Below, piece by piece: positions 53,027 to 63,774 of a DNA stretch of 64,000 nucleotides (its first letter is position 1; every line of letters starts with the position of its first letter). The notes under the pieces are model-generated. The model was not told the origin of the DNA, ran no database searches, and was given only the letters and a program-made list of their open reading frames with translations. Source of the DNA: Artemia franciscana (Eukaryota; Arthropoda; Branchiopoda; Anostraca; Artemiidae). Made by a program: the position numbers and the translations under genes. The stretch spans positions 29,621,658-29,685,657 of the forward strand of contig NC_088873.1 of the NCBI RefSeq assembly GCF_032884065.1. Reading direction: 5' to 3'.

Positions 53027-54722
53027 CAAACAGTTCGTGGTAACGAACTGTATTGAATTTTGATATCAATAGCTACACCAAAAGAATTGCATTTTAATGC
53101 TAATTTTAAATATATAAGTTTCATCAAGTTTAGTCTTACCCATGAAAAGTTACGAGCCTGAGAAAATTTGCCTTATTTAAGAAAATAGGGGGAAACACCC
53201 CCTAAAAGTCATATAATCTTAACGAAAATCACACCATCAGATTCAGCGTATCAGAGAACCCTACTGTAGAAGTTTCAAGCTCCTATCTACAAAAATGTGG
53301 AATTTTGTATTTTTTGCCAGAAGACAAATCACGGTTGCGTGTTTATTTTTTTTTTTTTTTTTTTTCCCAGGGGTCATCGTATCGACCAAGTGGTCCTAGA
53401 ATGTCGCAAGAGGGCTCATTCTAACGGAAATGAAAAGTTCGAGTGCCCTTTTTAAATAACCAAAAAAATTGGAGGGCATCTAGGCCCCCTCCCACGCTCA
53501 TTTTTTCCCAATGTCAACGGATCAAAATTTTGAGATAGCCATTTTGTTCAGCATAGTCGAAAACCATAATAACTATGTATTTGGGGATGATTTACTCCCC
53601 CGAAATCCCTCGGGGAGGGGCTGCAAGTTACAAACTTTGACCAGTGTTTACATATGGTAATGGTTATTGGGAAGTGTACAGACGTTTTCAGGGGGATTTT
53701 ATTTTGTTTGGGGGGCGGGGCTGAGGGGAGGGGAATATGTTGGAGGATATTTCCTTGGAGGAATCTGTCATGGGGGAAAAAAATTCAAGGAAAAGGGCGC
53801 ATGATTTTCTTGCATTACTATAAGAAAACAATGAAAAATAAACATGAAAACGTTTTTTCAAATGAAAGGAAGGAGTAGCATTGAAACTTAAAACGAACAG
53901 AGATTATAACGCATATGAGGGGTTCTAAAAATACTTTAGCATAAAGAGCGAGGTATTTAGGAGGAGATAAATACCTCGCTCTTTATGCTAAAGTATTTTT
54001 AGTAATTTCAACTATTTATTCTACGGCCTTTCTGATTCAGGGGTCATTCTTAAAGAATTGGGACAAAACTTAAGATTTAGTGTGAAGAGCGAGGTATTAA
54101 CGAGGATACAAACCCCCTTGTATACATAATAAAAATATAAGATTATAAAAGTTTGTTACGTAAGTTGCTAATTTATAAGTTACGTATAATTTTTACTAAT
54201 AAAAACGTTCGTTAAAAATTAAAAGTTCTAGTTGCCTTTTTAAGCAACCGAAAAATTGGAGGGCAACTAGGCCTCCTTCTCCACCCCTTATTTCTCAAAA
54301 TCGTCTGATCAAAACTAAGAGAAAGCCATTTAGCCAAAAAAAGAATTAATATACAAATTTCATTTTAATAATTTATGTGCGGAGAGCCAAAACCAAACAT
54401 GCATTAATTCAAAAACGTTCAGAAATTAAATAAAAAAAACTAATTTTTTTTAGCTGAAAGTAAGGAGCGACATTAAAACTTAAAACGAACAGAAATTACT
54501 CCGTATATAAAATGGTTTGTCCCCTCCGCAATCCGTCGCTCTTTACGCTAAAGTTTGATTCTTTGTCACAATTCTACTTTTTGAAACAATTAAAAACTTT
54601 AGCGTAAAGAGCGAGGCATTGCGGAGGGGACAAACCATTTTATATACGGAGTAATTTCTGTTCGTTTTAAGTTCTAATGTCGCTCCTTACTTTCAGCTAA
54701 AAAAATTAGTTTTTTTTTTATT
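53027..54722 (+). repeat. Full-length copy of the dispersed foldback family
   Basis: Starts TCAAACAGTTCG and carries the perfect terminal hairpin ACAGTTCG-TGGTAA-CGAACTGT (53030-53051). About 45 bp are deleted just after it. Both body modules follow. A remarkable perfect 35-bp hairpin lies at 53925-54002, and the terminal palindrome (arms around 'CGCTCTTTACGCTAAAG') occupies about 54455-54700. No coding capacity. Confidence 0.88.
53925..54002. repeat. Perfect 35-bp inverted repeat with 8-nt loop
   Basis: Arms 53925-53959 and 53968-54002 are exact complements (centre 'GAGGTATTTA'-ggaggaga-'TAAATACCTC'). Other copies have only the right arm here, with 'ggggctcacctcc'-like sequence in place of the left arm. 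Confidence 0.95.
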
Positions 54723-55298
54723 TAATAATTTGTAAAATCTGAGAAAAACTGGTTTGTCTATCTGCAGTAGGTTATAATTAGCTTAGTCTTGCTGAGAAGA
54801 AAATGCGATGCAGGTATATTTTTATTAAATATTTAATATATCGAGGTGATTAGGTTACGTATTTAACTTAATCTGGTCTGGGCGGTTTGCTCTCTGTATT
54901 TTTTTCTGTAGTTTCCATAGTTATGATCCTAAAGTGCTGTATTTTCATCATATTTGGTATATTTCATTAGGACTAATCTAACTTCAGTTCTTGGGTGGGG
55001 TCCGGATATTTCACAAATACCCTATATTTCTATAAAGGAACCCCAAACAATCGTGCTCTTGTTTATAAACATATTAGAATGTTTGAAATCTACATTGGTG
55101 AATGACGTCAAATGAAACTAGATTGTTCGGTGAATAACTGTCTCGCATTATGCCTGACGCCTAGAGTTTTTGGACAGGTTATCCAACAATGCCCAAGAGC
55201 AGCCAATCACCTGCACAAAACATTCAGAATACCGCTGCAATTGCCTGGAAAACCCCAAAATAATGTCCATTGTCGTTAGTGAAAATAATTGAAATTGG
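54723..55298. other. Intergenic before the second secreted-protein gene
   Basis: No repeat or gene recognised. Likely holds upstream control sequence of the gene starting at 55377. Confidence 0.4.
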
Positions 55299-55350
55299 TA
55301 TAAATCTTGCATGCTTTTGGGTTTTGTGTCAGTCAGCTTTTTTGGGAAAC
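55299..55350 (+). promoter_or_regulatory. Core promoter and 5' UTR of the 76-residue secreted-protein gene
   Basis: TATAAAT at 55299-55305 and TCAGTC at 55329-55334, a perfect arthropod initiator, 30 bp from the TATA start. The predicted 5' UTR is 46 nt and contains TTTGGGAAAC (55341-55350), shared with the paralogue upstream. Confidence 0.78.
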
Positions 55351-55376
55351 GACAAACAAGTCAAATATTATACACT

Positions 55377-55431
55377 ATGTTGAAGCTCGCATTATTCCTT
55401 GCCTTGTTCACAATCTTTGCTGCAGTAATTG
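55377..55431 (+). CDS. GGY-repeat protein (76 aa), exon 1: signal peptide
   Basis: Encodes 18 residues plus the first base of Ala19. The donor is 'aattg|gtaagc'. The first ATG downstream of the initiator is used. Confidence 0.82.
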
Positions 55432-58400
55432 GTAAGCCTAATGGTTCCTTATTTAAGATACTTAATATTAGAAACCTTTAAATGTAAATTAGTTAACGTT
55501 TTGAAAGAATACCCCCCCCCATTCCTTCCATGTAAGCACAGTTTTCTTCGAAGGAGGACTAGTAGTGATAAAAAGCATTTTACTTGGTAATCTAAATAAT
55601 TAGTCGCCACAAATTCTAGGATTTTTTTTAATCCAGGAGAAGGGCTCGGGTCAGAGGCCCTCCATCTCAGTAAGTGTATCTCACAGTACCCCATCCTTAC
55701 AAAATGTGAAGATTATTTTTTATAAGGGAAAATCATAGCGCTTACAGATTAAACTTTTTGTAAAAAGTCAATGAAATTTTCGCAAAAAGTCAAAAGGGGC
55801 AATTTTCAATCTAATTTTCATAAATTATCTGGAGGTCTGTGCATTGTCTGTTAGGAGATACGTCTTTGATAGCCTAAAATACAATCTTGGCTATGCATCC
55901 TGCGATAGTCCGTGAAGCTGTTTAATAGTTTACATTCAATTTGATTAGCTGATGGATGTCCTTACGGTGATATATGAAAGTACCTTATTCGTGAACTTTA
56001 TAAACTTTCTTAAGAAGCTTACACAAAGATGTTTGGAAATAAGCTATGTCTTGACCTAGATACTTAAAAAAATTCTTTGTTTTATTTTTCTCAAATTGGG
56101 ATTACAACTCGCTGCCTTTGACTCGGTATGACCAATAGATTGCTTTGATCCGCGCATTTGGCTCTGAAGATATTGATTAAGTTTCCTGTTCTTCCAAAAA
56201 CGGTTCAATATTCCATTTTATCACTAGTATAAATAGTAAAATAGTTCAGCATTTGCTTTCCAGCCAGTCAAAGCAATTTTAGCAGTTAAGCCGCAGCTGG
56301 GGACTTTCTTGAAAAGAGTCAATAGTTATATTTTTGTGAAAGCTCCTTAGCCTGGTTCTCAACAGCTAATGCCTTTAACTAACAATCAATCGACCAGTAT
56401 AAACATAAATGCATATGAGTTTGACCAGTGATTGGGAATCAGACACGCATTACCAAAATAAAACTTTAACTTTTCTCAGTAGATTGTGAAATTTGACTAA
56501 GATTCACCAAAATAACTTTCCCCTGTATACTCAGCTATAATCATTAAACTCTCTTTTGGAGAGGGTTAACAGCCTTAAAAAATGTGTTTGGAGAGCTAGC
56601 TGTTTGAAAATACACCCTGGACTGTTCTTTGCGTTAGGAAAACTTCCTGCTCTTTTATGGATGCATGTGGTTCATGGTTCATTCAACTTATCAAAATCAG
56701 GGCCAGATAAAGAACAATTGCACCGGTTGGGCCCAATCAGGCCCCACACTTGAAAAGGCCCCCAAAAAATCAAAATACATTTGTTTTAAGTTTACATTAC
56801 TTTATGAGATTTATTAATATGTTTATTATTATATAGGCCTATATAACATACTTTATAAAATAGAAGACCGATGCATGTAAAATTTCATGTCAAATTTATT
56901 GAAATTATTCGGATAGTCCTAAATTAGGGAGAATTTGCAAAACATACGTGAACTATACGTACGTAAACTATTATGCATACATATTTTATTTAAATATTTA
57001 ACATATAGAAAGGGCCCCTCAATAAAAGATCAAATTAAGCCCCACACCTATTCAATCTGGTCCTAATAAAAAGTTACAACTTTAAAAGAGAGGTGACGAT
57101 GAATTATTACTGGTTTTGTAATTCTAACCAAAATCTTAAAAATTATTATATCCCTTCCAGCTTTTCCTCAAGACGAATTATCTGTGGATGAAGATGCAGA
57201 GAACCGATTCAGATATTGGGGTAAGGTATTTTTCTATATTTTATTGGTATTTTATATATTGGTATTTTATATATTGGTATGTTATCTATATATTTTGTAT
57301 ATTTATATATTTTATTTACATGACTTCGACTCTTTGGTTTTTAATCCGAATTTTCAGATATTATTTCAGAGCACTTCCAAGATCAAACAGATTTTTTAAT
57401 GAAACACTTAAGAAAGGTTCAAGCGATCCCTTTATGTTATTTGGCTGTATTTTTTTTATTATTATTTCGTTAGTTATGTTATTACATTATTTTTACATAA
57501 TCACACTCAAAATTCTGTGTGCATTTTACAATGCTCCTTATGAAAAATGAGAATAAGTCTTCGCCGCTGCTCCTTAAGAAACATATTGTCCAGATCAATA
57601 ATTTTCATATTTCTTTGTGTCTATACTTAAATACAAAAAGTATGAGTCACTCAATACCGAATTAATTAAAAATTACCATGCGTTCGCACTTACCTGCTAA
57701 TAGGTACAAAATAATTTTTCTTTCATTAGTTTCTCGTTTCCTCATATTTTTTCCTTAATTCTTATTCCAATCAATTTCTTCCATTTTAATTCAAGTGTTT
57801 TTCTTCTTCAAGTTCTATTCAAGTACCTAGAACTGATTGCGACATCGGGTGTCATTTATGACAATGTTTACTGAATTAATTTATCACTCTATTTCTACTT
57901 TTGTACATCCTTTTCCAGGTTTATTCAGTGAATTTATAGCTCTGTGCAAAAACAACTTTAAAAATCTAATTTATTTTAGAATCTATGGATCATTTGTCAT
58001 AGATTCATAGAAAAGCAGTACTAAAACAGACATAACTACATATTACACTTAGAACTTCACCCCCGCCCCCTGATGTCCAAGTTTGTACCATGCGGCATAC
58101 GTATTAATTTGATTGGTTTAAATTTCTTTATTCCGTCTAATGGAAATAACTTCATGCGTACACGCATCCCTCAGTGGATGAGCGAGAACTATTTTGGGCT
58201 TGGGTAATCGACCAGGAGTTTTCCAGCAAAAGAATCAAACAGAATCGGCGAATTGGGTAATCGCCGAATCAAACAGTTCGGGGTAACGAACTGTAGTAAG
58301 GAGCAACCCGGCTCAACAGTAACCAAAACTCTAAAAAATGGAATTCTGATACCAATAGCTGCATCAAAAGAACTGCATTTTAATGCTGATTTTAAATATA

Positions 58401-61400
58401 TAAGTTTCATCAAGTTTTGTTTTACCCATCAAAAGTTACGAGCCTGAGAAAATTTGAAAAATAGGGGGAAACATCCCTCAAAATCATAGAATCTTAACGA
58501 AAATAACACTATCAGATTCAGCATATCAGAGAACCCTATTGTAGAAGTTTCAATCTCCTATCTACAAAAATGTGGAATTTTGTAATTTTTGCCAGAAGGC
58601 AGGTCATGGCTGCGTGTTTGTTTGTTTATTTGTTTTTTTTTCCAGGGATGATCGTATCGACCCAGTAGTCCTAGAATCTTGCGAAAGGGCTAATTCTAAC
58701 GGAAATGAAAAGTTATAGTGCCCTTTTTAAGTGAACAAAAATTGGAGGGCACCTAGGCCCCCTCCCACGCTAATTGTTTTCCCAAAGTCAATGGATCAAA
58801 ATTCTGAGATGGCCATTTTATTCAGCGTAGTCGAAAAACCTAATAACTATGTCTTTGGGGACGACTTACTCCCCAACAGTCCCCGTGGGAGGGGCTACAA
58901 GTTACAAACTTTGACCAGTGCTTACATATAGTAATGCTTATTGGGAAGTGTACAGACGTTTTCAGGGGGATTTTTTGGTTGGGGGAGGGGTTGAAAAGAG
59001 GGGGATATGTTGGGGGAACTTTCCATCGAGGAATTTGTCATGGGGGAAGAAAATTTTCATGAAGGGAGCGCAGGATTTTCTAGCATTATTAAAAAAAAAA
59101 CAATGAAAAAATAAATATGAAAAGTTTTTTCAACTGGAAGTGAGGAGTAGCATTAAAACTTAATACGAGCAGAAATTATGACGCATATGAGGGGCTCACT
59201 TCCTTCTAATACCTCTTTCTTTACGCTAAAGTATTTTTAGTAATTTCAACTATTTATTCTACGGCTTTTGTGATTCAGAGATCATTCTTAATGAATTGGG
59301 ACAAAATTTAAGCTTTAGTGTAAAGAGCGAGGTACTGACGAGGGGGTGAACCCCTCGAAAACATGAGATTACAAAAGCTCGTTACGTAAGCTTATTTATA
59401 AGTTACGTTTATCTTTTACTAATAAAAACATTCGTAAAAAATTAAAAGTTCTAGTTTGCTTTTTAAGTAACCAAAAAATGACAACTTGACAACAGGGCAA
59501 CTAGGCTTCCTCCACCGTTCCTTTTTTTCTCAGAATCATTGGATGAAAACTATGAGAAAGCCAGTTAGCCAAAAAAAAAATAATAATCTTGCAAATGCCG
59601 TGTTAATTATTCCTTTGCGGAGAGCCAAAATCAAAACATGCATTGATTCAAAAGCGTTCAGAAATTAAATAAAAAAAACAAGTTTTTTTAGCTGAAAGTA
59701 AGGAGCAACATTAAAACTTAAAACGAACAGAAACGCTGTCAACTCATCAACGCCCCGCTCTTTAAGTTTTCGCTCCTTACGTTTTAAGTTTTAAGTTTTA
59801 ATGTCGCTCCTTACTTTCAGCTAAAAAAAACTTGTTTTTTTTTAATTTAATTTAGGTAAAGCCTACCGCACCTTACTTTCTTAGACTCGAAAAATCGATA
59901 TCTGGCTTAGAACTGGATGCTATAAGTTTGTATATTTGAGGGTAGGTCACTAAAAAGTTCGAATATATCAGCATTTGCCCGTCCTTGTGAGTGGAATTGC
60001 AAGTTTGAAACATAATAGCTAACTATTTATTTGGAAATACTGCACCAGTATGGAACGAGACTTATCAATATACCCCCCCCCCCCTGTATAGCAACTTAAA
60101 CACCATAGCCATCATTCAGGTATTCTTGGGGCACACCTTCTCCCAGAGGTAATTTTTTCAGGACGCTCATCATTTCTTATGTATTTTTTAATCAAAATTT
60201 AAACTTTGGTTTAAGGACATTGGGATAAGGGAGGTTGGGTGTCGTAGCCGTCGGCATCTATCAAACAGTTCGTGGTAACGAACTGTAGTAAGGAGCGACC
60301 CGGCTCAATAGTAACAAAAACTCTAAAAAATTGAATTTTGATATCAATAGCTACATCAAAAGAATCGCATTTTAATGCTGATTTTAAATATATAAGTTTC
60401 ATCAAGTTTTAGTGAACCTTTAATGAAATGAGTTGTCCCCTCCGCAATCCCTCGCTCTTTACGCTAAAGTTTGACTCATTGCCACAATTCTACTTTTTAA
60501 AACAATTAAAAGCTTTAGCGTAAAGAGCGAGGGATTGCGGAGGGGACAACTCATTTCATATACGGAGTAATTTCTGTTCGTTTTAAGTTTTAATGTTGCT
60601 CCTTACTTTCAGCTAAAAAAATTAGTTTTTTTTTATTTAATCTAATTCAACAATGACAATGACATTTAGTGTGGATAAACAATATAAAATTGTAGAAAAA
60701 CAACAGTCAATTTTCCAGTAAAAGAGCAACCCCAGACCCGAAATGAACCGAGAATTTTCTTGTTTATGAGAAGGGATGCTGTTCCTTAAGCCTCTCACAT
60801 TTTATCCTAAAGTCTTAACATGTTCCCAGATATTAAACACTCTCGAAATTGCACAAATCACACTCTTCATCGTAAGTTTTTGGGTCACTCATTCCTTTTA
60901 TTAAAAAAGCTTTTCAGGTACTTAATTAGCAGGTTAAGATATCATTACGATTGTTTTAAGTAGAACCATGCTGTTTACGGATTGTTTTTCTGTTACCATA
61001 GCTTCTATCTCCGTATAGGTATTATAGCTATTATTGTTACCCGTAAGCTTTCTTTGATTAAACTAGATGGGAAAACCGAACTTGGAAGAAACAGGTAGGG
61101 AGATTCGGATGATTGCAGAAAAGTAGAGTTGGAGATTGGGAGCCAAAGGATAAGAAGACCAAGCATAACCCTCGTTACTTATTAAGTCAATTGTTTAGTG
61201 TTTAAAAATTCTTGGTTTCTAAGAAAAAAAACCTGAATATTCACGAGCCCACAACATAGAACAGCAAGTTATTTAAATTACAACTACTACTACTACTAAC
61301 GAATCACTACATCACCTAGTTAACTGAGGCCAACATAGCTACGCACGCTCCTCCTCCATCCCAATCTATTCAAAGCCTCCCTCTTTACACCATCCCAGGA

Positions 61401-62165
61401 AGTTCCCGTTTCTTTTAAATCTTTCTTTATAACATCCTCCCACCGCAGACGAGGGCGATCTGCTTTCTGTCCAGCCCTAGATGGTTGGCCGAAAAGGACA
61501 ATCTTCGGCAATCTGTCATCCTTCATCCGCAGAACGTGCCCTAGCCATCTCAACCTTTCTTTCATTATAACCCTAGAAAGTGGGGTTGAACCACATTTTT
61601 TGTAAAGCCGTCCTGGCTGAGTGGTTGGCGCGCTAGCGTGGGAATTCTTTGTCCAAGGGGCACGGGTTCAATCCCAGTTGTAACCAGTTATTTAGTTTGG
61701 GACGGGGGTCAGTGGCGTGACTCTGTAAGCTCAGCCAGAGTCGACCCAGCTCTAAATGGGTACCTGGAAAAATCTGGGGAAGGTAAGCAGGAAGGGTGTG
61801 TGAAAGCACAGGATGGTTGGTCCCCAACCCCCCTTCCACTTCCTGGCTGAAGGTCCATGAAACGGAGATCAGCACCGCCGGTTTGGACCTTAATGGTTTA
61901 GTGCCGTCTTACTTACTTTACTTACTTACTGTTTGAAATACGATCAGTCAGCCTCCATTGATCTAGTTAAATCTTCATTTATTTAAATTAAATGAATATT
62001 ATATTCTATACTTTAATTTTTATTTATGATAATTCTCCTTTTTTTCTAGGATACAGACCAGGCGGTTATGGTGGCTATGGCGGCTATGGCGGATATGGTG
62101 GCTACCGTCCTTATAGGTATGGTGGATATGGCGGATATGGTGGATATAGGCCATATTACGGATAA
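55377..62165 (+). CDS. Small secreted GGY-repeat protein, 76 residues, 3 exons
   Basis: Exons 55377-55431, 57161-57220 and 62050-62165 join through two phase-1 GT-AG introns. The signal peptide is MLKLALFLALFTIFAAVIA. A short acidic segment FPQDELSVDEDAENRF (20-35) follows. The rest is YW-G-YRP, then GGY repeats broken by YRPYRY and YRP and ending RPYYG. There are no cysteines. The mature part resembles YGGYG-type antimicrobial or cuticle peptides known from nematodes and arthropods; that is analogy, not identification. It parallels the 113-residue gene upstream in exon plan, pro-region and 5' UTR motif, so the two probably arose by duplication. No canonical AATAAA is seen in the first 150 nt after the stop. 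Confidence 0.8.
55432..56697 (+). other. Intron 1 of the 76-residue gene, first part: nothing recognised
   Basis: No element or coding fragment recognised. Confidence 0.4.
56698..57065. mobile_element. hAT-like MITE in intron 1 of the 76-residue gene
   Basis: CAGGGCCAGAT at 56698 faces the complement of TAGGACCAGAT ending at 57065. The flanks ATCAAAAT and ATAAAAAG match at 6 of 8 positions. The interior carries 'ttgggcccaatcaggcccc' and 'agggcccctc...aagccccacacc'. Non-coding, 368 bp, and it ends 95 bp before exon 2. Confidence 0.5.
57161..57220 (+). CDS. GGY-repeat protein (76 aa), exon 2: acidic segment
   Basis: Acceptor 'ccttccag|ctttt', donor 'ttggg|gtaagg'. Encodes Ala19 to the first base of Gly39: FPQDELSVDEDAENRFRYW. 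Confidence 0.8.
57221..58268 (+). other. Intron 2 of the 76-residue gene, first part
   Basis: A short 'attttatatattggt' repetition lies at 57238-57290. Nothing else recognised. Confidence 0.4.
58269..59850 (+). repeat. Near-full copy of the dispersed foldback family
   Basis: Hairpin terminus with one mismatch (ACAGTTCG-gggtaa-CGAACTGT), both body modules, a second-palindrome region at 59105-59360 and a collapsed terminal palindrome at 59690-59835 from which most of the inner arms are lost. Intron 2 of the 76-residue gene. Confidence 0.85.
59851..60262 (+). other. Between two foldback copies: nothing recognised
   Basis: A C-run lies at 60071-60084. No gene or repeat. Confidence 0.4.
60263..60640 (+). 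repeat. Foldback family copy with the whole body deleted
   Basis: The first ~150 bp (hairpin terminus to 'atcaagttttagt') is joined directly to the terminal palindrome. The inner arms, 60423-60469 and 60513-60559, are exact 47-bp complements around a 43-nt loop. It is the shortest copy retaining both ends. Confidence 0.88.
60641..61263 (+). other. Intron sequence: nothing recognised
   Basis: No element or coding fragment recognised. Confidence 0.4.
61264..61565 (-). mobile_element. LINE ORF2 C-terminus and (TAG)n tail
   Basis: The open frame 61565 to 61320 encodes ERLRWLGHVLRMKDDRLPK, RPRLRWEDVIKKDLKE and VKREALNRLGWRRSVRSY, the usual C-terminal end of endonuclease/reverse-transcriptase non-LTR proteins (the WLGHVLRM block). 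After the stop codon a (TAG)n tail lies at 61281-61299. The piece is 5'-truncated but its 81-codon frame is open, so it is younger than the other LINE scraps here. Its 3' end matches the fragment at 9237-9353. Confidence 0.85.
61607..61931 (+). mobile_element. tRNA-derived SINE with (TTAC)n tail
   Basis: The 5' part is tRNA-like with RNA polymerase III promoter boxes: A box TGGCTGAGTGG at 61614-61624 and B box GGTTCAATCC at 61665-61674. The Ser/Leu-like A box suggests a class II tRNA ancestor. A ~230-bp unrelated body follows ('cagctctaaatgggtacctgg', 'accgccggtttggacctt') and the element ends in TTAC repeats (61909-61931). It inserted about 40 bp from the LINE fragment. It is a retroposon, not a working tRNA gene, because the tRNA fold is incomplete. 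Confidence 0.9.
62050..62165 (+). CDS. GGY-repeat protein (76 aa), exon 3: GGY repeats
   Basis: Acceptor 'tttttctag|gataca'. Encodes YRPGGYGGYGGYGGYGGYRP, YRYGGYGGYGGYRPYYG and TAA. The repeated 'ggctatggcgg(c/a)tatgg' DNA makes length variation by slippage likely. Confidence 0.85.
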
Positions 62166-63774
62166 ATATATTCCATGGAAACCTGCAACACTTCTTTGTT
62201 TATAGTACTTATTTAATGTTATACTTTGCGCTATTTATTGATAACAAACACTCATATGTCTATACTACTATTTCTTACTACTTTTGTATAATCTCAGCGC
62301 CCATTTCATCGACATGGAAAAGGGGAAAGCAGGCTTAAAAGAGAAAAGGATTGAAAGGATTAAAAGAGGAAAAGAACGGTATTGGATTGTACAGTCTCTA
62401 TAGGTGGCGCTTATCCCTTGCTTCATGACTGTTCAGACAGAAATTTCATTAGGGGGGGGGGTTATCCTTTTCAAAAACAAAACTATTCCTTGAAGATATG
62501 ATCTGCTGTCATTTGCTATATCCCAAATGATCTGGCTTGATGATACCAAAATTAATTACAAGAGCATATATCCCTTCGTTGGTTTTACTATGTGAAACTA
62601 GCTTTCTATTGTTACCAAATAATACAGCATCAGGGTTGCCACCGAAGGCTAAAAAATCCGCTTTTCCTTTCAGAAAAGAAACACCGAAAAATGACAAGAA
62701 GACAAATTCGAGATTAAAAGCTTTGGCATATTGAATATATCCGTATCTATCAAGTAAACCAATCAGGATGTTGACATTTATTTTAGCAACTGGTAAAAAA
62801 GTGTACTTTATTGCCTCACACTATCTAAGCCTCAATGTAGTAAGGTTCACTGGAATTGAATGAATATTTTACGCTTGGAAGCAGGAGTCTGAGGGTAGAC
62901 TCCAACCAAAATTGGGGAAAGACGTAACTTTTTCTAAAGTTAAAGTTAAATAGGAGCTAGAAAAAACCTTCCCGGGGCATAATTTAGGTTTTTAGTTTCT
63001 TTCTTGGAAGTTTCAACCTCATAACACAACTATTTTCCAAAATAAGTTCCTCGAAGCAGACTGAAGGAATTCTAACGCAGATAGAAGCAGAATCAGAAAT
63101 TATACATTTACACATGTCTCCAAATACACAAGGAGAAACGGGTGAATACAGGGTAAAATTCTAGATGGGGGTAATTTTGCTTTGAATGTATCTACCTCCA
63201 CCCCTACCCGTGCACTGACCTTTGATTAACTTTGACACACTTTGTTCATAAGAGTGAAACATTCAGAAACGTATCTGCAGCATACAATTCAGAAAAACGC
63301 GTTTAACTTTGAAAATAAAACCCAAATAGCTTTTTTCTATCTCGGGTCATATGTATTGTGTTTTAGAAACTTGGGGTTAAAGGAAAGTAGATCCAACCGA
63401 AATTAATGAAAAGTATGATTTTTTCCAAGTTAAGACAGGTAAAAAATGTCTTCTATGCAGTTATCTAAGCCGTAGAATAGGAAAGAAGTTGAAATGGAGG
63501 CCCCTTCCCGTTGCGTAATTTTGGAGCTGAGTTCATTTCTGAAACTTTCTCTATACATAGCCTTACCTTTTTAAGCGTTAGTATTTTAGTTTAGAAAAGA
63601 AATAATATAATAAATTGTGAGAGCCAGCCGCAAACTGAAAATCTTACCTTTTGTTATAAATCTTTTGACCACCCTCTCTTGGATTTCTCTTAACTTTCCT
63701 TCCTCATTAATTAACATAGGTCATACACCTTGTGGCTGTCTCCTCAGGTCGGCTTTTTGATAAATTAAATAAAA
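62166..63774. other. Downstream flank: nothing recognised
   Basis: A poly-G run lies at 62452-62461. No coding or element evidence on either strand; short frames near 62509-62734 overlap on both strands and look like chance. Confidence 0.45.

Noticed and set aside
61607-61690. A tRNA gene (class II, Ser/Leu-like)
   Set aside because: A and B boxes are present but the acceptor and anticodon stems do not fold fully, and a SINE body and TTAC tail follow. Called a SINE.
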